A DNA stretch of 10,000 bases from Candidatus Hydrogenedens sp. (GTDB lineage Bacteria; Hydrogenedentota; Hydrogenedentia; Hydrogenedentales; Hydrogenedentaceae): positions 1 to 10,000 of the forward strand of contig JAIWNQ010000052.1 in NCBI GenBank assembly GCA_020216745.1. The letters run 5' to 3'. The first letter of the stretch is position 1. The number at the start of each line of letters is the position of its first letter. The notes beneath the pieces were generated by a model. That model made no database searches. It saw nothing but the letters and a program-made list of their open reading frames with translations, and was not told the origin of the DNA. Below, in pieces: positions 1 to 6,892 of the stretch. Position numbers and translations under genes: made by a program.

Positions 1-2
1 CT

Positions 3-623
3 ATGAACATTCAAATTGCCTCCAAAAGCCAAGTAAAAAAAGATACTATCTTTTTGGCACTCTCTATTATTTTATTATCTATCGCAAGCATTTCTTGCTC
101 ATCAAATGCCCTTAATATTGGTGAAGTCATGCCAGATTTCAAATTAAAAGATTATGATGGAAAGGAACATTCTCTATCCCAGTATAAAGGTAAAATCGTT
201 GTAATTGAATTTTGTTCCCAAGAATGCCCTTATTCTCGCGGGGCAGATCCAGATTTAATTAACCTGCACGCAAAATACAGTCCCAAAGGTGTCGTTTTTT
301 TGGGAATTGATTCTAATTTTGAAACAACACCAGAAGAAATAAAAAAATATGCACTTGAAGTTAAGAAACCCTATCCTATTCTAAAAGATGTTGAAAATAA
401 ATATGCTGATGCAGTCAAGGCTAAGGTAACACCCGAAATTTTCATCATTGATAAAGATGGGAAAATTGCATATCACGGTGCTTTTGATGACCGTAAAAGA
501 CCAGATGGTAAGCCAACAGAAAAGTACACAGAAAATGCTATTGAAGCCTTAATAGAAGGTAAGGCTGTCCCTAAACCAGAAACAAAGGCTTGGGGCTGCG
601 GTATCAGAAGAGAGATTCAATAA
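3..623 (+). CDS. Prx-like1 family redoxin (AhpC/TSA-type thioredoxin fold), exported or lipoprotein
   Basis: This 206-residue protein has a basic N-terminus (K8, K12, K13), a hydrophobic segment at about 16-31 and C32, which suggests export. The sequence before C32 (ASISC) is a poor lipobox, so lipidation is uncertain. The mature part reads as a redoxin: PDFKLKD at 44-50, then a FCSQECPYSR active site at 70-79 with C71 and C75, where C75-Pro aligns with the cysteine of Prx-like1 proteins. TPEIFIID (thioredoxin cis-Pro region), YHGAFDDR and a closing WGC (C199) follow; all are hallmarks of the planctomycete-type Prx-like1 family. It probably reduces peroxides or thiols in the envelope. The extra C71, giving CxxxC, may serve as a resolving cysteine; that is inference. 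The start lies two bases inside the window, so neither the RBS nor a longer N-terminus can be checked. The next gene, also thioredoxin-fold, begins 29 bp downstream. Confidence 0.85.
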   Translation: MNIQIASKSQVKKDTIFLALSIILLSIASISCSSNALNIGEVMPDFKLKDYDGKEHSLSQYKGKIVVIEFCSQECPYSRGADPDLINLHAKYSPKGVVFLGIDSNFETTPEEIKKYALEVKKPYPILKDVENKYADAVKAKVTPEIFIIDKDGKIAYHGAFDDRKRPDGKPTEKYTENAIEALIEGKAVPKPETKAWGCGIRREIQ

Positions 624-652
624 AATATTTATAAAGACAACTTTAAAAACTT

Positions 653-1222
653 ATGGTTAAATCTATAAACATCCTGTTTGTTGTACTCTTTATGGCTTTC
701 CTTCTTCTGTATACAAGTACCACAATCGCTCAGGAGACCAATCAAAATCAGCCTCAAGAAAAAGAAGAAAACAAGCCAAGTATAAAAATTATTCGTTTAC
801 AAGAAATTGAGACCATCATTACTGAAAAAAGACAAGGCATTACTATCATTAATCTTTGGGCAACATGGTGCCCTCCATGTGTTGAAGAGCTACCCTTCTT
901 TGGAAATATTTATAAAAACTACCCCAAGGACTTAGTTCATCTTTATCTTATTAATATTGAGGGAAAAGAAAACGGAAAAAAGGTCGTAGAACCTTTTTTA
1001 AAAAAGAAACCATTACCTTGTCCTGTATACCTGCTTGAAGATGGAACTCCTGAGATGATAGAGAAAACACTTAAGACCCAAATAAGTGGCGCGTTACCAG
1101 TAACACTTATTTATAACTCAAAAGGAAAACTTGTAAAAAAATTTGAAGAAGCCATAACAGAAAATACATTAAATGAAATATTAAAAAATTATGGCATAGA
1201 ACCTATCAAGAAGAGTGAATAG
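653..1222 (+). CDS. TlpA/ResA-like thiol:disulfide oxidoreductase, exported
   Basis: The protein has 189 residues. An N-terminal signal (K3, hydrophobic 7-20, likely cleavage after IA-26) is followed by a low-complexity Q/E/N/K linker at 27-42 and one thioredoxin domain from about 44 to 180. The active site NLWATWCPPC ends at C73 and C76, followed by EELP at 78-81, typical of TlpA/ResA. The cis-proline is P149 in GALPVTLIY, facing the CPPC motif. A further cysteine, C123, lies between them. The family reduces or isomerises disulfides in the envelope, often during cytochrome c maturation; no cytochrome gene is seen here, so the partner is unknown. The gene is 29 bp behind the redoxin gene and probably co-transcribed with it. 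No Shine-Dalgarno sequence is visible in the 20 bases before the ATG. Its last 17 bases overlap the end of the convergent DUF1667 gene. Confidence 0.88.
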   Translation: MVKSINILFVVLFMAFLLLYTSTTIAQETNQNQPQEKEENKPSIKIIRLQEIETIITEKRQGITIINLWATWCPPCVEELPFFGNIYKNYPKDLVHLYLINIEGKENGKKVVEPFLKKKPLPCPVYLLEDGTPEMIEKTLKTQISGALPVTLIYNSKGKLVKKFEEAITENTLNEILKNYGIEPIKKSE

Positions 1223-1574
1223 GAAAACTCCTGGTAATAACAACATTAACCCCTGTATTTTCAAAATTCTCAATAATAATCTTTCCTGCACTAACAGGAA
1301 TGTCGACTTTCTGGGTATATAACTTTTTTAATAAAGGTTTAATAAACTTTTTAGGTATTGGCTTGTCTGTTTTAACAGGAATATATGGCATCTCATCTGA
1401 ATTTGTTGCAATAACAGCAGTTACAATCCGCTTTGGGTCAGTAATCTCTTCGTAAGCATATATTTCACCTCGTTCACACTTAGCACCCTGATAAGAATAC
1501 GTTCCGGGTTTAACTTCTCTTACTTGTATATGGCACCCGTTTGGACAACTTAAACAAATAATCTCTTGTTCCAT
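1206..1574 (-). CDS. DUF1667 protein, four-cysteine redox-cluster partner
   Basis: This small protein of 122 residues opens with CLSCPNGC (C7, C10, C14) and has a fourth cysteine at C33 in GAKCERGE, followed by YAYEE and DPKRIVT. This is the signature of the DUF1667 (COG3862) family. The C-x2-C-x3-C...C spacing fits an Fe-S or metal site; that assignment is inference, because the family is poorly characterised. DUF1667 genes are typically found just downstream of a GlpA-like flavoprotein and an FAD/NAD oxidoreductase, for example in Thermotoga and clostridia, and the same order is present here. It starts 15 bp after the FAD/NAD oxidoreductase gene with a weak AGGG ten bases before the ATG. 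No signal peptide is seen, so it is probably a cytoplasmic subunit or accessory protein of that complex. It ends inside the convergent tlpA-like gene with no room for a separate terminator. Confidence 0.88.
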   Translation of the reverse strand: MEQEIICLSCPNGCHIQVREVKPGTYSYQGAKCERGEIYAYEEITDPKRIVTAVIATNSDEMPYIPVKTDKPIPKKFIKPLLKKLYTQKVDIPVSAGKIIIENFENTGVNVVITRSFPIHSS

Positions 1575-1589
1575 CTTACTAATACCCTA

Positions 1590-2852
1590 TTATTCTAATG
1601 AAAATTCAATAGGTAATAATTCTCCATTATCAACAACCTCAACTAAATCTTCAGGCTTCAGTTCCACATGAAACATTTCTGCTGGCTTTACATGTCTTAA
1701 TGTAACTTGTCTAACCAACTTTTCACCTTGGCGAACAACCAACGTCGCTTTATCTCGCACAACCAAAGAACGCATTGAAAATCGATTTTTTTCCCCTAAC
1801 CGATACCGATTTGGAAGTACATATTTCAAGTTAGACCCCACTATAACTTTTCCCTGCAACACTTTTTCTGTTTTACCCTGTAAATAATTGACCACTTCCG
1901 TTGCACAACGTTGCGCCTCATCAGAAACCCAATCTACAAGGTCATGAACATGCAATACATTACCACAAGCGAATACACCTTCTGCTGAGGTCATAAGTCG
2001 TGTATCCACCAAAGGACCTCCTGTCTCTGGATTCATTTTTATTCCCGCAGACTGCGTTAATTCGTTTTCAGGAATTAATCCTACAGAAAATAGTAATGTA
2101 TCACATTCAACTTTAAACGTTTTTGAATAATTAGGCACCCCATTCTCCAACGGGGTAATTTCAACTGCCTCGACCCTATCTTTCCCTTCTATTCTCGTTA
2201 CAACATGACTTAGATATAATGGGATATTATAATCGTTCAAACACTGGACAATATTTCGTGTTAAACCAGATGGATAAGGTAATATTTCAACCACACAAAG
2301 GACTTCTGCACCTGTCCAAGTCAATCTTCGTGCCATAATCAACCCTATATCTCCAGAACCAACGATGACCACTCTCCTACCAGGCAAATATCCATCTATA
2401 TTTATCAACCTTTGAGCCAAACCCGCTGTAAAAATTCCAGCGGGTCGAGTTCCAGGAATCCCAAGATTGCCACGGTTCCTTTCACGGCATCCCATGGCCA
2501 AAACGATAGCCCGAGCATTTATTTGCAAAACCCCATATTCACTGCTGCATAAATTCACTTGTTTTATAGGCTGATGAACAGCCATACTGGTTGCGGTAGT
2601 ATTTAAAAACACATCAATATCCGAGCGAACTATTCTTTGAATAAACCGCTCAGCAAACTCAGGACCTGTAAGTTCTTCCTTAAACAAATGTATTCCAAAA
2701 CCATTATGAATACACTGTGAAAGAATACCACCTAAATAAGGTTCACGGTCAACCACTGCTGTCTTTAAACCTTGCTCAGCGGATTTTAATGCGGAAGCCA
2801 TTCCCGCCGCTCCAGCACCTATTACTATAACATCATAATTTTTCTCCTGCAT
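1590..2852 (-). CDS. NAD(P)/FAD-dependent oxidoreductase, GlpA-associated (HcnB/sarcosine-oxidase-alpha-like)
   Basis: This 420-residue pyridine-nucleotide-disulfide-type flavoprotein has an N-terminal FAD Rossmann motif, IGAGAAGMAS at 11-20. The family stretch GGILSQCIHNGFG at 41-53 contains C47. AMGCRERNRG follows at 119-128, then a second dinucleotide motif, VGSGDIG at 164-170, for NAD(P). The FAD-closing motif is GVFACGNVLHVHDLVDW at 292-308. There is no classical CxxxxC disulfide pair, so it is not a disulfide reductase. By family and context it probably moves electrons between the GlpA-like partner and NAD(P), or another acceptor; the direction is not visible from sequence. The start is supported by AGGAG six bases before the ATG. 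The gene begins 3 bp after the stop of its upstream partner, which suggests translational coupling, and DUF1667 follows after 15 bp. No signal or membrane segment is seen, so it should be cytoplasmic. Confidence 0.88.
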   Translation of the reverse strand: MQEKNYDVIVIGAGAAGMASALKSAEQGLKTAVVDREPYLGGILSQCIHNGFGIHLFKEELTGPEFAERFIQRIVRSDIDVFLNTTATSMAVHQPIKQVNLCSSEYGVLQINARAIVLAMGCRERNRGNLGIPGTRPAGIFTAGLAQRLINIDGYLPGRRVVIVGSGDIGLIMARRLTWTGAEVLCVVEILPYPSGLTRNIVQCLNDYNIPLYLSHVVTRIEGKDRVEAVEITPLENGVPNYSKTFKVECDTLLFSVGLIPENELTQSAGIKMNPETGGPLVDTRLMTSAEGVFACGNVLHVHDLVDWVSDEAQRCATEVVNYLQGKTEKVLQGKVIVGSNLKYVLPNRYRLGEKNRFSMRSLVVRDKATLVVRQGEKLVRQVTLRHVKPAEMFHVELKPEDLVEVVDNGELLPIEFSLE

Positions 2853-2855
2853 ATA

Positions 2856-4322
2856 TTACTCCTGAATTTGTTTCATTGCGAAATCTTGGAGTCGTTGATA
2901 GACAATCCAACTATTATCTCCCCGCTTTGTTATCTTTTCTATCGGTATTCCTGTTTCCTTTGAAATAATTTTTAATATTTTATAAGTACAAAAAGCACCC
3001 TGACACCGTCCCATTCCAGCCCGTGTATAGAACTTAATTCCATCTAAAGTTATATGCCCTTTTGAAATAGCCTCTATAACTTCAGCTTCAGATACGTTTT
3101 CACACCTACAAACGATATGTCCATACTTCGAGTCCTTTTCTACAAGTTGGGCTAACTGTTCAAAAGTTAAATCTCGGACTTTAATTGGATGTGGCAAAAA
3201 TGGGTCGTATTCTTTTTTCTCTATAAGTGTCAAACCTTCTTGTTTTAGTAAATCTTTCACATACTCACCTATAGCAGGTGAAGCAGTTAATCCTGGCGAC
3301 TGAATACCTGAGACATGTATAAAATTAGGCTGTAATTTTGAAGGTTCAATATAAAAATCATTTCCTTTTAATGTAGGTCTTAATCCAGCAAATGAAGTTA
3401 TTATTTCTCGTCGAGAAATAGCCGGAACCATATAAGTTGCCTGCATAAATATGGTTTCAAGATTCTGTGACGATGTTTCTACATCCTCTTTATCATCTGT
3501 CTCAATTGCGGTAGGACCAACCATTAATGTGCCTTCAACAGTTGGTATTACAAGAATACCTTTTGTATGAGCACCAGGGACAGGGAAAATAACATGATTA
3601 GGTAAGCCTTTGGCATTCCTTTGAAGCAAGAACTCTTCACCCTTTCTTGGTATAATTTTATACTCCTCCGCATTAAATACCTTAGAAACCTCATCTGCAA
3701 ATAATCCAGCAGAATTAACCACATATTTAGCTTTAACAGTTTTTCCCTCTTTCGATTCAATCACCCAGTAATCATGCTCTCGAACACCTCGATTAACTGT
3801 AAATTGAGTCAGGACATCAACTCCATTCTTCTGTGCCGATTCTACTAACGAAAATACATAGCGATATGGCTCAATAATTCCACCTGTTGGGGCATATAAT
3901 CCCCCAACAACATCCGGATTCAGTTGCGGTTCTAAATTAAGTATTCGTTCACGTCCACAAATCTCCATACGTGGAACACCATTTGCTACGCCTTGTGCAT
4001 ATAGGTGTTCAATAGTCTTCATTTCCTCCACACTGAAAGCAACAACAAGAACACCAACCCTCTTGAAAGGAAATCCTAACTCATAATGGAGTTGGTCAAA
4101 CATCAAATTCCCACGAATTTCTAACCGTGCTTTTAAAGAGGTAATAGGATGATGAAAACCAGCATGAATAATTCCTGAATTGGCTTTTGTTACACCAAAC
4201 CCAACATCGATACATTTTTCGAGTAGGGCAACTGAGACCTCATAAGCTGATAACCTTCTCGCTATCGAGGCACCACAACATCCCGCACCTATAATGGCAA
4301 CATCATAAATCTTGCTATTCAT
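2856..4322 (-). CDS. GlpA-like FAD-dependent dehydrogenase with C-terminal BFD-type [2Fe-2S] domain
   Basis: The protein has 488 residues. An N-terminal DAO-type FAD domain occupies roughly 5-365: IIGAGCCGASIARRLS at 10-25, then NSGIIHAGFHHP at 48-59, typical of GlpA/LhgO-type enzymes, and GIQSPGLTASPAIG at 339-352 near the flavin. A C-terminal BFD-like domain (about 400-455) has the C-x-C ... C-x4-C set C405, C407, C440 and C445, expected to hold a [2Fe-2S] cluster. The architecture matches the anaerobic glycerol-3-phosphate dehydrogenase subunit GlpA and its clostridial/Thermotoga relatives. G3P oxidation to dihydroxyacetone phosphate is the first guess, but the DAO domain also resembles L-2-hydroxyglutarate oxidases, and no glycerol kinase or GlpF lies in the window. 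The start has AAGGA five bases upstream. It is the first gene of the tight redox trio, 74 bp after trpD. Confidence 0.87.
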   Translation of the reverse strand: MNSKIYDVAIIGAGCCGASIARRLSAYEVSVALLEKCIDVGFGVTKANSGIIHAGFHHPITSLKARLEIRGNLMFDQLHYELGFPFKRVGVLVVAFSVEEMKTIEHLYAQGVANGVPRMEICGRERILNLEPQLNPDVVGGLYAPTGGIIEPYRYVFSLVESAQKNGVDVLTQFTVNRGVREHDYWVIESKEGKTVKAKYVVNSAGLFADEVSKVFNAEEYKIIPRKGEEFLLQRNAKGLPNHVIFPVPGAHTKGILVIPTVEGTLMVGPTAIETDDKEDVETSSQNLETIFMQATYMVPAISRREIITSFAGLRPTLKGNDFYIEPSKLQPNFIHVSGIQSPGLTASPAIGEYVKDLLKQEGLTLIEKKEYDPFLPHPIKVRDLTFEQLAQLVEKDSKYGHIVCRCENVSEAEVIEAISKGHITLDGIKFYTRAGMGRCQGAFCTYKILKIISKETGIPIEKITKRGDNSWIVYQRLQDFAMKQIQE

Positions 4323-4344
4323 TGTTATCCTTGCTTTTATTGTA

Positions 4345-4374
4345 TTTATCTGTTGTTTATAAATTACATATCAA
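4345..4374 (-). promoter_or_regulatory. candidate sigma70-type promoter for the redox trio
   Basis: On the minus strand TTGATA (4374-4369) matches the -35 consensus at five of six positions. It is followed after 18 bp by GATAAA (4350-4345), a four-of-six match to the -10. Transcription would start about 15 bases before the ATG at 4322, leaving room for its AAGGA ribosome site. The region is AT-rich, so chance matches are likely. If real, the trio can be expressed separately from trpD. Confidence 0.3.
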
Positions 4375-4384
4375 AAAATATGTA
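4365..4384. repeat. palindrome TACATAT-N6-ATATGTA overlapping the candidate -35
   Basis: Two perfect 7-base arms (4365-4371 and 4378-4384) flank a six-base loop, and the palindrome straddles the proposed -35 element of the redox trio. It contains a single G-C pair per arm and has no trailing T-run in the direction of transcription, so it is not a good terminator. Its position would suit an operator, but an AT-only palindrome in AT-rich DNA may be chance. Confidence 0.3.
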
Positions 4385-4396
4385 TGAATATAACAA

Positions 4397-5428
4397 CTAT
4401 GGAACCTCATTTGCCAAACGGTGAGTTAAATCGATGAGTTGTTGAAGTTTTTCAAATGCTTTTCCTGAATCTATAGATTGCTCAGACATCTCTAACGCTG
4501 TTTTCCAATCTGAGGTCATTCCACTGGCTATAATAGCAGGTATAGAATTTAATAGGACTGCGTCTCTATATGGTGATTTTTCTCCAGTTAATACATTTCT
4601 AACTATTTCCGCATTAACTCCAACATTACCCCCTTTAATTTCATCAAGGTTGTGTCTTCTAAGTCCGAATTCTTCAGGTGTAATTTGGTAATATTTTATA
4701 CTGTCTGGAGTTATCTCATATACCTCTGTTTCACCAGCAATATTTACTTCATCAATTCCATCAATTCCCCAAACCACAAAACCTCGTTTTATACCTAACA
4801 TTTGCAATGCTTTCGAAACGGGTTCCAACAAATCTTTGGAAAAAATACCAATAATTTGACCATCTAATTTAACAGGATTACATAGCGGACCTAATAAATT
4901 AAAAACGGTTGGGAACGGTAATTCTGATCGAATCTTCGCTACAAATTTCATAGCTGGATGGAACCTACGTGCAAATAAAAACCCAATACCTATTTCATCA
5001 ATACAAATCGCGACTTTCTCTGATGGCAAATCAATAACTACCCCAAGGCATTCAAGCACATCAGCACTCCCACAAGCACTCGTGGCACTTCGATTACCAT
5101 GTTTTGCGACATTAACACCTGCACCAGCACAAACAAGAGCTGTTGTGGTTGATATATTGAAGGTTCCTTTACGGTCTCCTCCAGTTCCACAGGTATCAAT
5201 AACTGGTGTTCTCGAGACAGAAACAGGCATAGCAAACCGTCTCATTGCCATTGCCAGACCCGCCAATTCCTCTCCAATAACAGGACGAGACGCCATCGCA
5301 GTTAAAAAAGATGCGGTTAATATTTCTGAAACACCTCCCTCCATAATAGCGGAAAGCGACTCGTAGGCATCATCACAGGTAAGATTAGCTCCACCTACAA
5401 CTCTCTTCAGAATTTGTGTAAATTCCAT
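4397..5428 (-). CDS. trpD: anthranilate phosphoribosyltransferase
   Basis: TrpD joins anthranilate to PRPP to give N-(5'-phosphoribosyl)-anthranilate, the second step of tryptophan synthesis, in the cytoplasm. Counted from the ATG at 5428, the 343-residue protein shows the PRPP-binding GTGGD at 81-85, NIST at 91-94, KHGNRS at 109-114, NLLGPLCNP at about 177-185 and the metal-binding Asp-Glu pair in GIDE at 226-227. All key sites are intact and the length is normal. A TTG at 5437 would add three residues, but the GGAG at 5442-5439 sits only one base before it and ten bases before the ATG, so the ATG is preferred. No other trp gene is in the window. It lies between the fucosidase gene (67 bp upstream) and the redox trio (74 bp downstream), all on one strand, so it may be read as part of a mixed run. 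Confidence 0.93.
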   Translation of the reverse strand: MEFTQILKRVVGGANLTCDDAYESLSAIMEGGVSEILTASFLTAMASRPVIGEELAGLAMAMRRFAMPVSVSRTPVIDTCGTGGDRKGTFNISTTTALVCAGAGVNVAKHGNRSATSACGSADVLECLGVVIDLPSEKVAICIDEIGIGFLFARRFHPAMKFVAKIRSELPFPTVFNLLGPLCNPVKLDGQIIGIFSKDLLEPVSKALQMLGIKRGFVVWGIDGIDEVNIAGETEVYEITPDSIKYYQITPEEFGLRRHNLDEIKGGNVGVNAEIVRNVLTGEKSPYRDAVLLNSIPAIIASGMTSDWKTALEMSEQSIDSGKAFEKLQQLIDLTHRLANEVP

Positions 5429-5438
5429 CCTTAACAAA

Positions 5439-5442
5439 CTCC
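5439..5442 (-). promoter_or_regulatory. ribosome binding site deciding the trpD start
   Basis: GGAG on the minus strand lies ten bases before the ATG at 5428 and one base before the TTG at 5437. This favours the ATG, although ten bases is at the long end of normal spacing. An AAGG also directly abuts the ATG and is too close to function for it. Confidence 0.5.
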
Positions 5443-5495
5443 ATAAATTATCATCACTTCATACCTTAAATTGGAATGTATTACAGATTTAATTA

Positions 5496-6863
5496 TTATT
5501 TTAGTGTCTTTAAATCATGCGGTGAAGATTGGTATATCCCAACAAAATCTAATGTTGGGCATGCTAATGATTTGTCTATTTGAATTCTTATTTCTTTTGT
5601 TTTTTGTTGGGGTATGCAATGGATTCTCTTATAACCAATGGTAGTTCCTGAATCTACTTTTTCAAAGGATTTACCCTTTTTTACCCAGATAGAATGTCCT
5701 TCAACCCGTTGCCCTAATGAAATCTGCTCTTTTAATACGACCCTATCAAATATAACAGGTTTAGAAAAATGTAATGTAATACTTGCATTTAGAACATTAT
5801 CATCCGTTGCCCAGTATAAATTATCATTTTCTTTCAAACACATTTCTGGAGAAAATTCTTTTGCATTTCCACGCACATTACTTGCACTCCAATGCGCACC
5901 TTCCGCAAGATTTGTTTTAAATGTTTCTGTGATCACATTACGCCACTCTAACAGCCGTGACACATCCGGCTCCGGTAAATGTCCAGAACGGTCAGGTGAC
6001 ACATTAAGTAATAAAACAGCACCCCTACCTACTGAATAATAGTAGATTTTTAATAGCTGATTTAATGATAAAAGTCTGTTTTCACCATCGGTATGATAGA
6101 ACCATTGACCTTTACGAATAGGTACATCACATTCCGCAGGCCACCAAACCTTTTTTCCATCACGCTCTTGAACATTCCACAGCGTTTCAGGTGCCAAACC
6201 ATCTTCATTTCCGACCCAACGAATATCAGGACCACAAATAGCAATCAATGCATTCGGTTCTAATTGTTTTATTAGTTGATAATACCCTTCCCAATCATAT
6301 TTATGCCCTTTCGTGCCAGCCCCATCAAACCATACTTCAAAAACAGGTCCATAATTTGTTATCACTTCACGTAACAAACTCTTGAAGTACTCATCATAAG
6401 CAGTATTATCATTATATCTTGGCTCATGCCTATCCCAGGGAGATAGATAAAAACCGAAATAAATCCCTGCTTTTTTACATGCTTCTGATACCCCCTTAAC
6501 AACATCTCCCTGACCATTTTGCCACGGTGATAAACGTACACAATAATCTGTATGCATGGTAGGATATAACACAAAACCGTCGTGATGCTTCACTGTCAAA
6601 ATTAAATAACCCATACCTACGTTCTTAGCAACATCTGCCCATTGTTGAGGATTAAAATCAGTTGGATTAAAACTTTCTGCCAGTTTTGTTCCATCTGTCC
6701 ATTCCTCGTTATGGAATGTATTTATTCCAAAATGACAAAACATTCCCATTTCTTGCTGATGCCATTTAATCTGTTGGGGCGTCGGTATTGGATATAATGG
6801 CTCTGGAGGTGTAACCATATTTACACTAACAGATAAAAAACTTAAAACTAAGAATATACCCAT
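5496..6863 (-). CDS. GH29 alpha-L-fucosidase with C-terminal beta-sandwich domain, probably exported
   Basis: The enzyme hydrolyses alpha-L-fucosyl residues from glycans. Over 455 residues it shows the GH29 barrel motifs: GMFCHFGINTF at 40-50, EWTDGT at 54-59, LTVKHHDGF at 89-97, FYLSPWDRHEP at 138-148 and EVWFDGAG at 176-183. D180 is the expected catalytic nucleophile. The acid/base is not certain; Glu residues in GNEDG (E220) and APET (E226) are candidates. The motif set resembles the GH29-B (alpha-1,3/1,4) subfamily more than GH29-A. Residues about 318-447 look like a discoidin-type (F5/8C-like) sandwich. The N-terminus is hydrophobic (3-17) but lacks the basic residues usual in a signal peptide. 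AGGAGG nine bases before the ATG supports this start. It follows the response regulator gene by 29 bp. Confidence 0.9.
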   Translation of the reverse strand: MGIFLVLSFLSVSVNMVTPPEPLYPIPTPQQIKWHQQEMGMFCHFGINTFHNEEWTDGTKLAESFNPTDFNPQQWADVAKNVGMGYLILTVKHHDGFVLYPTMHTDYCVRLSPWQNGQGDVVKGVSEACKKAGIYFGFYLSPWDRHEPRYNDNTAYDEYFKSLLREVITNYGPVFEVWFDGAGTKGHKYDWEGYYQLIKQLEPNALIAICGPDIRWVGNEDGLAPETLWNVQERDGKKVWWPAECDVPIRKGQWFYHTDGENRLLSLNQLLKIYYYSVGRGAVLLLNVSPDRSGHLPEPDVSRLLEWRNVITETFKTNLAEGAHWSASNVRGNAKEFSPEMCLKENDNLYWATDDNVLNASITLHFSKPVIFDRVVLKEQISLGQRVEGHSIWVKKGKSFEKVDSGTTIGYKRIHCIPQQKTKEIRIQIDKSLACPTLDFVGIYQSSPHDLKTLK

Positions 6864-6872
6864 AAAATAAAA

Positions 6873-6878
6873 CCTCCT
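6873..6878 (-). promoter_or_regulatory. strong ribosome binding site of the fucosidase gene
   Basis: AGGAGG on the minus strand, nine bases before the ATG at 6863, is the best Shine-Dalgarno sequence in the window. The reading frame stays open for 12 codons upstream and would encode an arginine-rich stretch, but it contains no ATG, GTG or TTG. The annotated start is therefore the only standard one. Confidence 0.7.
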
Positions 6879-6892
6879 AATATAAATCCTTC

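Noticed and set aside
3548..3760. Minus-strand open frame overlapping the GlpA-like gene in another frame
   Set aside because: It is a short shadow inside a well supported FAD domain.
5082..5366. Open frame on the plus strand opposite trpD
   Set aside because: It is antisense to the most conserved part of trpD (GTGGD and KHGNRS region) and its product shows no domain.
5438..5495. Gap between the fucosidase gene and trpD examined for a terminator or promoter
   Set aside because: No GC-rich hairpin with a T-run was found and no promoter with acceptable spacing; read-through is the simpler reading.
5638..6039. 133-codon open frame on the plus strand opposite the fucosidase gene
   Set aside because: The opposite strand encodes GH29 and the C-terminal sandwich domain; the plus-strand product is compositionally odd and has no motif.
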